A DNA stretch of 64,000 nt, from the NCBI GenBank assembly GCA_005116955.1, contig SWDI01000002.1, forward strand, positions 890,185 to 954,184. The letters run 5' to 3'. The DNA is from Nitrospira sp. (GTDB taxonomy: Bacteria > Nitrospirota > Nitrospiria > Nitrospirales > Nitrospiraceae). The notes under the pieces are model-generated. The model had not been told where the DNA came from, ran no database searches, and worked only from the letters and a program-made list of their open reading frames with translations. Positions 19,368 to 27,533 of this stretch are shown here, one piece after another. Each line of letters begins with the position of its first letter. Position 1 is the stretch's first letter. The translations under genes were made by a program, and so were the position numbers.

Positions 19368-19712
19368 ATGGGCCTCACGAAATCAATGACCCGTCGTTAC
19401 CATGTATTGCAGATATGTACATTCCTGCTCGCGACGACGGGGTGCGCTTCGTCTACCCCTACCTCAACCAATGGAACGGCCACGCTTTCGTGGGATGCCA
19501 GTGAGCGAGCGGACCTTGCGGGACACAAAATCTATCAGGCAACAGCGCCAGGTGCGTATGGAGATCCTATAGCGACCGTCCCCATGAATGTCACGAGCTA
19601 CACTGTGCCTGGCCTTGCATCCGGCACCACCTATTTCTTCACAGTCACCGCATACAATACGGATGGTGCCGAAAGTTCCTTCTCAAACGAAGTGAGCAAA
19701 ACCATCCCCTAA
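19368..19712 (+). CDS. fibronectin type III domain exported protein
   Basis: The 114-residue protein has an N-terminal signal (CTFLLATTGCASS), possibly a lipoprotein signal with Cys near residue 26. One fibronectin type III domain follows: ATLSWDASERADLAGHKIY, then YGDPIATVPMNVTSYTVPGL, then TYFFTVTAYNTDGAESSFSNEV. Single-domain proteins of this type are usually cell-envelope binding proteins without a defined ligand. GGAG seven bases before the ATG supports the start. It stands alone, with no obvious operon partner. Confidence 0.8.
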   Translation: MGLTKSMTRRYHVLQICTFLLATTGCASSTPTSTNGTATLSWDASERADLAGHKIYQATAPGAYGDPIATVPMNVTSYTVPGLASGTTYFFTVTAYNTDGAESSFSNEVSKTIP

Positions 19713-20101
19713 CCACCTGCCCCGGACCTCGAATCCAGACTTTCTAGCGTTCGTCTCTTGACCCCTTCTCACTGAGAACTGCATCCCCTCTGACACTGGT
19801 CTGCACTGAGACGAGACGCCATCCTTACCCATCGTCCTCACGCGAGAGCGGTAGCTCAAGACCTCTACCTGGCGGCGCATGGCGCCTTCGATTGCCCTTC
19901 ACTCATCAGCCCTTTTTTTTGCTTCATGACTAGAGTATCTTGCGCATGAAGACAGATCGGCGGTCTCCACGAAGCAGGCCTGTCGTGGAGACACCACAAT
20001 TCATCGCTCCACCTCTCGGCACCGAGATCCAGCAGCACGACCGGCGAGCGTTCCATGCGCGATAGGGTCGCCTTCACTCAGGACAGACGGGAATAACGAA
20101 C
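19713..20101. other. intergenic region, nothing clear
   Basis: No convincing gene on either strand. A short palindrome GGCGC-ATG-GCGCC lies near 19874-19886 and a run of eight T at about 19913, but they are too far apart to form an ordinary terminator. Confidence 0.4.
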
Positions 20102-23100
20102 ATGCAATGCCCTCGTTGTCGATCTGGGAACCGCGAGGGAGCTCAATTCTGCCGGGCGTGCGGGATACGCTTGGAGCCACCGTGCCCGAAGTGCGGCATG
20201 AAAACTGTGCCCGGCAGTCGTTTCTGCGATGGGTGCGGCTCACCCCTCGAGGCCGCGGACGGCCCAAGCGCGGGAGCGTCTCCAGCCATCCCCCTCTTTG
20301 AAATTCCAGCGAGCGATCCCCCGCAGCATCTCGCCGAAACGACCCTCATGACTCGGGCGACGCTGGAGGGTGAACGCAAGCAAGTCACCGTCCTATTTGT
20401 CGATGTTGCCGGCTTCACCTCGCTCTCCGAACAACTCGATCCCGAAGACGTGCATTCCATCATGACCCGTGCCTTCGAGCTGATGCGAGCCGAGGTCCAT
20501 CGCGTTGAAGGCACTGTGAACCAGTTCCTCGGCGACGGCATCATGGCGCTCTTCGGCGCTCCCATTGCCCATGAGGACCATGCCCAACGCGCTGTGCACG
20601 CTGCGCTGGGGATCCAAAGAGCGATCAACTCATACCAGGAAGAGTTGCAGCGACAGCGCGGGATTAGCTTTCAGGTCCGCCAGGGCTTGAATACCGGCCT
20701 GGTCGTTGTGGGTTCCATCGGCCCCGATCTTCGTATGGACTATACGGCTCTCGGCGACACGACCAACATTGCAGCGCGACTGCAACAGGCTGCCGGCCGT
20801 GGACAGATCCTTGTCTCGAAGACCACGCATCGCGTGGTGGAGGGCTACTTTTACACGCGCGAGCTCGGCGGTCTCGTCTTGAAAGGCAAAGCAGAACCCG
20901 TGAAGGCCTGGGAAATACTCGGAGCCCGCATGGGCCGCACACGCATGGATATCGTGGCGGAGCGAGGACTCACGCCCTACATAGGGCGTGAGCCTGACAT
21001 GCAGGCGCTCCTTGAGAGCTTCGACAAGGCACAGGCTGGTCACGGTCAGGTCGTATTCCTCGTCGGCGAAGCCGGAATCGGGAAGTCCCGGCTCCTCTAC
21101 GAGTTTCGCCGGAAGATCGGAACCGACGCCGCCTGGAGCGAAGGGCAGTGCCTCTCGTTCGGTCAGTCGATCGCCCTGCATCCGGTCGTCGACATGATGA
21201 AGCGGAATTTCCACATCGAAGACGGTGACAGCGAACGGACCATCGCGAAGAAAATAGAGCGCGCCGTTTTACCGTATGGAGAAGACTTGGGCTCCCTCGT
21301 CCCCTATCTCCGCTATCTGCTGTCGGTTGATCCCGGCGACCCATCGGTGCTCACCATGGATCCTCAGCAGCGACGTGGTGAGATTTTCGACGCCCTTCGC
21401 CGACTCCTCGTGCGCGCATCCACGACACAGCCGCAGATACGGGTGCATGAGGACTGTCACTGGATAGACACCATGACCGAGGAGTATCTGCACTTTGCGG
21501 CCGACAGCGTCCCAAACAACAAGATTCTTGACATCTTTACATACCGGACCGGACACACGCATCCGTTTGGAGAGCGGACCTACCACCGCCAACTCATGCT
21601 GACGGCCCTTTCGTCTAAAAATAGCGTCCATATGGCGGAGGCGATGCTTTCCACGAAAACTCTCCCGCACGAGCTGAACGCCCTCGTGGCGTCGAAGGCG
21701 GAGGGTAATCCTTTTTTCGTCGAAGAACTCGTCAACTCCCTTCAGGAAACGGGCGCCATCCGAATGGTGGGCGACCGCTATGTCCTGACCAGGCGTCTTA
21801 AGAACATCTTCGTCCCGAATACCATTCAGGACATCATCATGGCGCGCATCGACCGGCTGGACGAGGCGCCTAAAAAAACGCTTCAGTTCGCCTCGGTCAT
21901 CGGCCGGGCATTCACTCGCCGACTCCTCGACCGCATTACCGATCTTCCCGATCACAGCGAACGTTCCCTACAGGTATTACAAGCGATGGAGTTGATCTAC
22001 GAACAACGTCTGTCCCCCGAGTTGGCGTATATATTCAAGCACGCGCTGACGCATGACGTCGCGTACGGGTCCCTGCTGATGCAACGTCGCAAGGAGCTCC
22101 ATCGCACGATCGCACTCGCCATTGAAGAGCTGTATGCGGATCGCCTAAGCGAGCAGTACGAGGTCCTTGCCCATCATTTCACATGCGCGGAGAACTGGCA
22201 GCAGGCGCTCGATTACCTGCTCAAGAGCGCCCAGAAAGCACTCCATTCCTTTGCCAACCATGAAGCGATTGTCCTCTATGACCAGGCGCTTGAGGTGATC
22301 GCGCGGCTCGGCGACGCTGTTGACATCAAGATCCTGATGTCGATCAGAGAGGGGAAATCACATGCGTATCTTGCCCTGAGCGAGTTCATGCATTCCCATG
22401 CCGAGGGCACGCACCTGCTGGCGCTGGCTCGGCGCGCCAAGGAACCGATCATGGAAGGGGCCGCCCTGGCTGGCATGGGCTTTTCGTCGTTTTGGTTGCA
22501 CGACTTCGACCGGGCCCTTGCAGAATCCCGCGAAGCGATCGAGGTGGCCGGCAGAATCGGCGCCGAGCCGGTTATTGCAGCCGGCCGCTACATCAACGGG
22601 TTCGTCTACGCCGTCACCGAGCGGCTCGATGCGGCCAAAGCGGAATGGACCGAGGCGCTCCACCTCGGCCGCGCCACTGCTGCCCGCGTTCCGGAATCAC
22701 TGTCCCTTGGTTGCCTCGCGCTGCATCGGAACTGGGAAGGGGACTACACGGAAGCGGCGCAGCAAGCCGAAGAGGCCGTCCACATTGCACGAGCGCATCG
22801 CTTGGTGGTCCCCTTGCTCTGGTCCGTGTGGATCTCAGGTCTCGCGGCCATCGGCAAAGGAGCCTACGACGACGCGCTGAAGAATCTTGAGCAGCATCTC
22901 ATCTTCTGTGAAAAAGTCGGCGCCGAAGTCATCCGCCTTCGCGTCCTCAACACCCTGGGATGGCTGTGGATTGAATGTGGAAACACCACGCGTGCGCTCG
23001 ATATGAATCGTCGGAGCATGGACGGTGCGCACACGCGCGGCGATCCCGAGACGAGCGCCAACGCCAAGATCAACCTTGCCGATGTATTGCTGGCCCAGGG

Positions 23101-23623
23101 AAATACCGACGAAGCCGGAGAACTCGCCGACGAAACCTACCGGATGGTGAACAATCCTGCCACCAGCGACTGGATGCGCTGGCGGTACTCGACGCATCTG
23201 TTCACCACCCTGGGTGATCTGAGCCTTGCCCACGGTGATCACGCCAAGGCCCAAGAGTGGGCGGACCAGTGCTTGGAAATCGCCACCCGGACGAGTTCGA
23301 GGAAGAACCTTGCTAAAGGCTGGCGGCTGCGGGGCGAGATCGAACTGGCCCGGCACCGATGGGACGACGCCGATACTGCACTGCAGCGAGCCCTGACCTT
23401 CGCCAAAATGACCGGCAATCCGACCCAAATCTGGAAAACCCATGCCGCAATCGGCCGATTGTACGAAGAGCGGCACCAGCCGGATGCGGCCCACGCCGCA
23501 TACGCTGCCGCGCGTAACGTGCTTGACGGCATCACCTATCGCCTGCGTGACGAGCGGCTACGCGCCAGTTTCGACGCCTCGTCGTCGATTCAAGACATCT
23601 ACCGGCTTAGTGCTCCCCGCTGA
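20102..23623 (+). CDS. zinc-ribbon / class III cyclase / AAA ATPase / TPR signalling protein
   Basis: The 1173-residue protein has four parts. Two N-terminal zinc ribbons are CPRCRSGNREGAQFCRACG and CPKCGMKTVPGSRFCDGCG. A class III cyclase domain follows: VLFVDVAGFTSLSEQ near residue 97 and FLGDGIMALFG near 142 carry the two metal Asp, and TALGDTTNIAARLQ the base-binding end. An AAA/STAND-type ATPase domain then has Walker A GEAGIGKS near 322 and a Walker B-like EDCHWID. Finally there is a long TPR-rich C-terminus of about 500 residues. Proteins of this layout are common in Nitrospira and soil bacteria, and their input signals are unknown. It probably makes cAMP or cGMP in the cytoplasm in response to ligand or partner binding by the TPR part. 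It has no membrane segment and no operon partner. Confidence 0.9.
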   Translation: MQCPRCRSGNREGAQFCRACGIRLEPPCPKCGMKTVPGSRFCDGCGSPLEAADGPSAGASPAIPLFEIPASDPPQHLAETTLMTRATLEGERKQVTVLFVDVAGFTSLSEQLDPEDVHSIMTRAFELMRAEVHRVEGTVNQFLGDGIMALFGAPIAHEDHAQRAVHAALGIQRAINSYQEELQRQRGISFQVRQGLNTGLVVVGSIGPDLRMDYTALGDTTNIAARLQQAAGRGQILVSKTTHRVVEGYFYTRELGGLVLKGKAEPVKAWEILGARMGRTRMDIVAERGLTPYIGREPDMQALLESFDKAQAGHGQVVFLVGEAGIGKSRLLYEFRRKIGTDAAWSEGQCLSFGQSIALHPVVDMMKRNFHIEDGDSERTIAKKIERAVLPYGEDLGSLVPYLRYLLSVDPGDPSVLTMDPQQRRGEIFDALRRLLVRASTTQPQIRVHEDCHWIDTMTEEYLHFAADSVPNNKILDIFTYRTGHTHPFGERTYHRQLMLTALSSKNSVHMAEAMLSTKTLPHELNALVASKAEGNPFFVEELVNSLQETGAIRMVGDRYVLTRRLKNIFVPNTIQDIIMARIDRLDEAPKKTLQFASVIGRAFTRRLLDRITDLPDHSERSLQVLQAMELIYEQRLSPELAYIFKHALTHDVAYGSLLMQRRKELHRTIALAIEELYADRLSEQYEVLAHHFTCAENWQQALDYLLKSAQKALHSFANHEAIVLYDQALEVIARLGDAVDIKILMSIREGKSHAYLALSEFMHSHAEGTHLLALARRAKEPIMEGAALAGMGFSSFWLHDFDRALAESREAIEVAGRIGAEPVIAAGRYINGFVYAVTERLDAAKAEWTEALHLGRATAARVPESLSLGCLALHRNWEGDYTEAAQQAEEAVHIARAHRLVVPLLWSVWISGLAAIGKGAYDDALKNLEQHLIFCEKVGAEVIRLRVLNTLGWLWIECGNTTRALDMNRRSMDGAHTRGDPETSANAKINLADVLLAQGNTDEAGELADETYRMVNNPATSDWMRWRYSTHLFTTLGDLSLAHGDHAKAQEWADQCLEIATRTSSRKNLAKGWRLRGEIELARHRWDDADTALQRALTFAKMTGNPTQIWKTHAAIGRLYEERHQPDAAHAAYAAARNVLDGITYRLRDERLRASFDASSSIQDIYRLSAPR

Positions 23624-23945
23624 TCCGATTGTCCGATCGTTCTCACATTTCGAGACCACGCCGCGTGGATTCATTTTTCTCATGATCGGAGCGATTATCT
23701 CCTCCCTGTGGTCCGGAGCACGTACCGATGCAATGCGACTCATCACCGTCACCTGCCCTGCCCCCTGCTTTCATGCCGCCGGTTCCCCTTGACCCGTTCT
23801 CCCAGAGGACTGTATAACCACTAACTCTGGTACATGCTTGAGTTGGACATGTTTCGTGAGGAAACGACGGGCAGGCTTACGCCAACCATGGCGCTGGCCC
23901 ACTGACTCACACCTCGCCCCTCAAGCGGCAGTACTGTTCCACTAT
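23624..23945. other. intergenic region before tRNA-Arg
   Basis: I see no gene. The region is presumably the 3' end of the cyclase transcript and the promoter of the tRNA, but no clear -35/-10 pair stands out. Confidence 0.4.
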
Positions 23946-24021
23946 GCGCCCGTAGCTCAATGGATAGAGCATCTGACTACGGATCAGAAGGTTACAGGTT
24001 CAAGTCCTGTCGGGCGCACCA
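23946..24021 (+). tRNA. tRNA-Arg (anticodon ACG)
   Basis: A 76-base cloverleaf with encoded CCA. The acceptor stem GCGCCCG pairs with CGGGCGC. The D arm is GCTC...GAGC. The anticodon stem TCTGA/TCAGA encloses loop CTACGGA, giving anticodon ACG. The T arm has GGTTCAAGTCC. An ACG anticodon would be deaminated to ICG and read CGU, CGC and CGA. Confidence 0.97.
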
Positions 24022-24243
24022 TACTTTAGCTTGGCGTGTACCGCGCGCGGATAAACCCCACCAGTGAGCTGAACTCCTTTCCTGACACTCGTTCGTGCCG
24101 GAGGCTCATCCAACCCAGCCGTCCCCCTGTCATCGACAGATCAACAGGTCAATTCGCGGATGGATGCATCCCGCTCCGCCAGTTCTGACCGAACAAGGGA
24201 TAACACAATGCCCTACACAATCTGTGTGGACTTTCGTTCCGAC
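24022..24243. other. intergenic region between tRNA-Arg and the ammonia channel gene
   Basis: No gene is supported; the two flanking genes converge here. Confidence 0.4.
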
Positions 24244-25515
24244 TTAACTACGCGCCGCCGCCCGGGCCAGCAGTTCTTTCTGCAAGGCTTCGATATCGGC
24301 CTTTGCGCCCAACGCGATCTCCTCTACCTTGCGTTCACTCTCCGGCCCAGGGACATGGGAAAACTCATGGCAGTCTTCATAAGCCTGCTCTGTAGTACCC
24401 GTCGCTCTAATGACCATACCGGCGATGACTCCTCCAACAATTGCCGTGGCAAGCGTCATCGCGATGCCCACGAGTTGGACTCCAACGACACCAGGCACCA
24501 CAACAATCGCGATCAGTCCACCCAATAACCCCGGCATCCCATGCAGATTGTGGACGCCACAGGTGTCGACTAGTTTCATTTTTGATTCCAGCATCGGCTG
24601 AATGAACACAAACCCAATCACCGAAAGTGCGCCGGCAAGCAATCCGATCCCAAACGCACCAGTGGGGCTTACGAGGTTACAGGTCGAGCCAATGGCGACT
24701 CCACCCGCCAATGCGGCATTAGCCATATCCACCATCGAAGTCTTTCCATGATGAAAACGTGCGCTGAGGAAGTAGGTGGCAAGCGTAGCCCCGCACAAGG
24801 CCAGGATCGTATTCACAACCGTTTGGGGCATTTGCTCGAACGGCACAATTGCAGTCGCAAAACTCGGCCAAAACAGCCACAGCACCATGGACCCGAGCAT
24901 CGCGAACCGATCGGACGTCGGATCGGATTCGATCGGTTGACTCCGCTGCTGCGCCGTCGTCAGCACCAGAGACGCAGCTAATCCGAAATAGGCACCGAAT
25001 GCGTGGATGACAATCGATCCAGCCGAATCCTGAAACCCTTTGGTCAACCCCGAACCATTGTCCAACACCAAATATTCGTTCAGCGCATAGAGAGGCACTA
25101 ACAATAACGTGAGTAACGCGTACTGAAACACCCGCAAGCGGCCGAGCACCGCCCCCATCGCGATCAACGCCGTCGCCACCGAAAATTCGGCCAGCATCAA
25201 GGTCTCGACCGAATGGGCCTGTATCGAATGCCCCACCACTCCGTTCGCACGCAACAACATGTACAGCGGTATCCCTGTTGCGACGACGAGATAGGTGCCG
25301 GTCGTAGCCCCGAACCCATAGCGTCGGACGAAGACCATGAGAAAGCCGAACCCGACGACCAGCATGGCCAGGATGTGAATCGAGTAGTTATATTGCGCGA
25401 CCAGGCGCGCCTCATTCACGGCGCCAGCTGGCTCTTCGGCACCGACCCAACTTGTAAGGCACAAGAGAAACAGACTTGCTGCGCTGAGCATCGGCACCCA
25501 GAAGCGGTTCTGCAT
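24244..25515 (-). CDS. Rh-type ammonia/ammonium channel (Amt/Rh superfamily)
   Basis: The 423-residue membrane protein has a cleavable signal and about 11 transmembrane segments. Rh-like rather than Amt-like signatures are seen. GSIVIHAFGAYFGLAAS near residue 167 carries the first pore His, and TCGVHNLHGMPGLLGG near 318 the second. The segment NEYLVLDNG also recalls Rh50 proteins. Rh channels conduct NH3 (or net NH4+) and suit high external ammonia, whereas AmtB is high-affinity. A very good ribosome site (AAGGAGGA) precedes the ATG. No glnK gene is adjacent, unlike many amtB loci. From memory, Rh50-type channels mark some comammox Nitrospira; this needs a tree. Confidence 0.9.
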   Translation of the reverse strand: MQNRFWVPMLSAASLFLLCLTSWVGAEEPAGAVNEARLVAQYNYSIHILAMLVVGFGFLMVFVRRYGFGATTGTYLVVATGIPLYMLLRANGVVGHSIQAHSVETLMLAEFSVATALIAMGAVLGRLRVFQYALLTLLLVPLYALNEYLVLDNGSGLTKGFQDSAGSIVIHAFGAYFGLAASLVLTTAQQRSQPIESDPTSDRFAMLGSMVLWLFWPSFATAIVPFEQMPQTVVNTILALCGATLATYFLSARFHHGKTSMVDMANAALAGGVAIGSTCNLVSPTGAFGIGLLAGALSVIGFVFIQPMLESKMKLVDTCGVHNLHGMPGLLGGLIAIVVVPGVVGVQLVGIAMTLATAIVGGVIAGMVIRATGTTEQAYEDCHEFSHVPGPESERKVEEIALGAKADIEALQKELLARAAARS

Positions 25516-25565
25516 TGAGTCCTCCTTGGACAGTAGGAGTAAAAGGGGGGGCTATTAGGGAGAGC

Positions 25566-25596
25566 AGTGTACCCCATTGGCGAGCGCTCTTGTCAA
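25566..25596 (-). promoter_or_regulatory. candidate promoter of the ammonia channel gene
   Basis: On the minus strand TTGACA (25591-25596) is followed by TACACT (25566-25571). The spacing is 19 bases, slightly long. The -10 box is 50 bases before the ATG. Confidence 0.45.
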
Positions 25597-25978
25597 ACCC
25601 CACCAAAGGCTTAGTCGCGGGACCGATAACCATGATGCAGTGTCAATGACTCAGTCGAGAACGAGGGAACAAGGAGGAAGGAGTTGATAAACCACATGAA
25701 GTATCGGCTTTGGAGAAGCGCCTGCGGCTTGTGGTGAGAAGGACGATGGCAGGTTAAGCCACTCCTCGCTAGCGAGGTCCCGGCATCGCCCCTCCACCAT
25801 CGCTCCCGATGCGCCCTGGCGGCAACTCGAGGCTATGCCGCTGGCCCCTTACCGCATCTTGAGGGGGGAGGGTGTGACACGGCATGTGCGAATGGAGAAA
25901 GTTCAATGGACAGCCCAGTCCGATTCGTGTTCGTGAGGGCAAGGCCGGATCAGCGCCGCCTCTCGGAGATGCTCGATG

Positions 25979-26006
25979 TTTGACGATCGGCTCTCGATCG
26001 TATACT
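25979..26006 (+). promoter_or_regulatory. toxin-antitoxin promoter with embedded inverted repeat
   Basis: TTTGAC (25979-25984), a 16-base spacer and TATACT (26001-26006). The spacer is almost filled by CGATCG-GCTCT-CGATCG (25984-26000), a perfect inverted repeat between the -35 and -10 boxes. That is where an autorepressing antitoxin would be expected to bind. Confidence 0.55.
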
Positions 26007-26033
26007 CTATCGTCACCCACAAAAGGAGTCGCT

Positions 26034-26321
26034 ATGAAGTTCATTACGGTGCGGGATTTACGCGGACGTTCCGGACAAGTCTGGACCAAGCTCGCTCGCG
26101 AACGAGAAGTCATCCTGACGTCGAATGGGAAGCCCATCGCCATCCTGTCCGCCGTGTCGGAGGAGACGCTGGAAGAATCACTGGCAGCCGTCAGACGTGC
26201 GAGAGCCGTAGCGGCGGTGGAAAAGCTGCAGCGGCAGTCCGTTCAGATGGGTACGGACTCACTCTCTCCTCACGAGATCACAGCTGAAATCAAGGCGGTA
26301 CGGAAGGCGCGCCGCCGGTGA
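26034..26321 (+). CDS. type II antitoxin (prevent-host-death / VapB-like)
   Basis: The 95-residue protein resembles the PHD/YefM-type antitoxins. The N-terminal half is a DNA-binding domain (FITVRDLRGRSGQVWTKL, then LTSNGKPIAILSAV). The charged C-terminal tail (VRRARAVAAVEKLQ... KAVRKARRR) should neutralise the toxin. AAAAGGAG ahead of the ATG supports this start rather than the longer frame that begins at 25884. Its stop overlaps the toxin start (GTGA), the usual coupling. The inverted repeat in its promoter fits autoregulation. Confidence 0.85.
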   Translation: MKFITVRDLRGRSGQVWTKLAREREVILTSNGKPIAILSAVSEETLEESLAAVRRARAVAAVEKLQRQSVQMGTDSLSPHEITAEIKAVRKARRR

Positions 26322-26749
26322 AGGTAGTGGTGGACACGAATGTCCTGGTCGCGGGACTCCTCTCTCCGTTTGGCCCGCCAGGTGAGATCCTCTGCATGGT
26401 TGCATCGGGCACGTTGAGACTGTGCTTTGATGCCAGAATCCTCACCGAATATGAAGAGGTCCTTGCCCGACCGAAGTTTCGATTCAATGCCGAACAGACT
26501 CAGGCGTTGATGGACCACATCCAAGCGGAAGGATTCAGCGTGGCGAGCAACCCCTTGCCGGTCAGGCTTCCAGATCCAAGCGATGAACCATTCTTACAAT
26601 CAGCCGTGGCGAGCGAAGCCGACTGTTTGATTACGGGAAATATAAAGCACTTTCCCTCGGCGAGACGCCAGGGGATGACCATACTCTCGCCACGCGAATT
26701 TCTCGACTACTACCGGAAACGATCCACGCCTCGGATACGCAAAGGGTAG
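26318..26749 (+). CDS. PIN-domain toxin (VapC-like RNase, COG1569 type)
   Basis: The 143-residue PIN-fold ribonuclease begins with VVVDTNVLVAGL, carrying the first catalytic Asp. A Glu-rich LTEYEEVLARPKF follows near residue 44, and the late acidic cluster DPSDEPFLQSAVASEADCL near 90. TGNIKHF is the usual C-terminal motif. The start is a GTG that overlaps the antitoxin stop. Such toxins cleave RNA when the antitoxin is degraded. All key acidic residues are visible, so it is likely functional. Confidence 0.87.
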   Translation: MKVVVDTNVLVAGLLSPFGPPGEILCMVASGTLRLCFDARILTEYEEVLARPKFRFNAEQTQALMDHIQAEGFSVASNPLPVRLPDPSDEPFLQSAVASEADCLITGNIKHFPSARRQGMTILSPREFLDYYRKRSTPRIRKG

Positions 26750-26969
26750 TCATGCGGAAGCCGCCGACGTGAGTAGACACCCGACGATTTCTATCCGCCT
26801 CGCCTCCACCACACTGCAATAGGTCTCCATCCCTGGCCACCTCGATCGGCGCCCGATTCCGGCGTTCGGCCTTGCCTACCAGCCGGAACCGAACTTCGCC
26901 CTATTCGGCTGAAGAAGCGCAGGCCTCTCCAGCACAGGAACAGGCCGATAGACTCCGCGTGGCGCGCTC

Positions 26970-26989
26970 GCCTGAGCCCCCGCTCAGGC
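26970..26989. repeat. perfect 8-bp hairpin with 4-base loop beside the Asn-codon-rich repeat
   Basis: GCCTGAGC (26970-26977) pairs perfectly with GCTCAGGC (26982-26989) around a CCCC loop (GGGG on the minus strand). It lies about 30-55 bases beyond the Asn-rich segment on the minus strand. A GC-rich 8-bp stem with a 4-base loop just 3' of the variable repeat is a known feature of the BPP-1 phage diversity-generating retroelement. Confidence 0.55.
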
Positions 26990-27009
26990 AATTCCGGCCG
27001 ATCAGGATC

Positions 27010-27140
27010 ACTCCCGTGCAGAGTCTTCGCGCATCGGAACCCGATATTGTTGTTCCGATTCGTCGGCTTGTTGTTGTTCCGGTTCGCGGATCGCAGGTTC
27101 TGCGGATGATTGTTCCACGACCCCCCACGGAGCACAGCCA
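27010..27140 (-). repeat. candidate DGR template or variable repeat (Asn-codon-rich)
   Basis: Read on the minus strand it encodes [16 protein letters not shown] and then a run of AAC/AAT codons (NRNNNKP, NRNNN) ending IGFRCAKTL. This is the C-terminal ligand-binding fold of formylglycine-generating-enzyme/C-type-lectin proteins that diversity-generating retroelements (DGRs) mutate. In template repeats the adenines of AAC/AAT are the positions that later vary. Here nearly all are still Asn, which favours a template repeat over an already diversified copy. No intact target gene surrounds it. Confidence 0.5.
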
Positions 27141-27199
27141 TCGTCAACCCGTCCCCTTCCGGCCGGAAAATCCTCCGGCGGAACTTTTTCACGCCATTG

Positions 27200-27323
27200 T
27201 AAAACCAGTGTTCCTCGTACAGCGCGTCTCAGCCCATAGGTATCGGCATGCTGGGCATACCCCAGCCAGCTCGCCCATGATTGCCGCCACCCGTCTACAG
27301 ATAAAGCCCCTTGCACACTGAGC
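27200..27323 (-). pseudogene. 3' remnant of a DGR-type reverse transcriptase
   Basis: On the minus strand the frame reads VDGWRQSWASWLGYAQ, then [11 protein letters not shown]. This resembles the extreme C-terminus of DGR reverse transcriptases (SW...HA.HADT..LRR). The catalytic domains are missing: the sequence ends at about 27323, where the truncated IS3 element begins. Just after LRRA the reading appears to jump frame, because the next frame gives DALYEEHWF, as if two bases were lost. I treat it as dead. The identification rests on a short motif. Confidence 0.45.
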
Positions 27324-27533
27324 ATGTCGAGCAAAACGCTCAAGAACTGGGTGGGGCACGCCCGGCAGGGCCAGCTTGCGACAGTGGGAGCGAGCCGACG
27401 ACCCGTGACAGAGCTGGAAGCAGAACTGTCACGGGTCAAACGTGATCTTGCGGAAGCACGGATGGAGCGGGACATCCTAAAAAAAGCCACCGCGTACTTT
27501 GCGAAGGCGCAGCTGTCCGGTACGCGCTCATGA
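27324..27533 (+). pseudogene. IS3 transposase OrfA, N-terminus missing
   Basis: The remaining 69 residues are the C-terminal coiled-coil region of an IS3 OrfA (ELEAELSRVKRDLAEAR, then ERDILKKATAYFAKAQ). The upstream helix-turn-helix is represented only by its last helix (SSKTLKNWVGHARQG). A full OrfA would be about 90-100 residues. It overlaps orfB by ATGA. Confidence 0.8.

Larger units (their letters stand above)
25516..26033. other. intergenic region holding two divergent promoters
   Basis: No convincing gene in about 500 bases. The left end carries the ammonia channel promoter and the right end the toxin-antitoxin promoter, both listed separately. The middle looks like unremarkable spacer. 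Confidence 0.45.

Noticed and set aside
21421-21580. a broken ATPase in the large cyclase protein because Walker B reads HEDCHWID rather than the more usual FEDLHWID
   Set aside because: The acidic pair and following HWID are kept, and the frame is open throughout, so it is probably ordinary variation.
26791-27192. 133-residue minus-strand frame starting MKKFRRRIF, which could be called an intact formylglycine-generating-enzyme-like protein
   Set aside because: Only the short RGGSWNN...GFR segment is family-like. The rest is out-of-frame GC-rich translation, and neighbouring reverse-transcriptase traces explain it better as a retroelement repeat.
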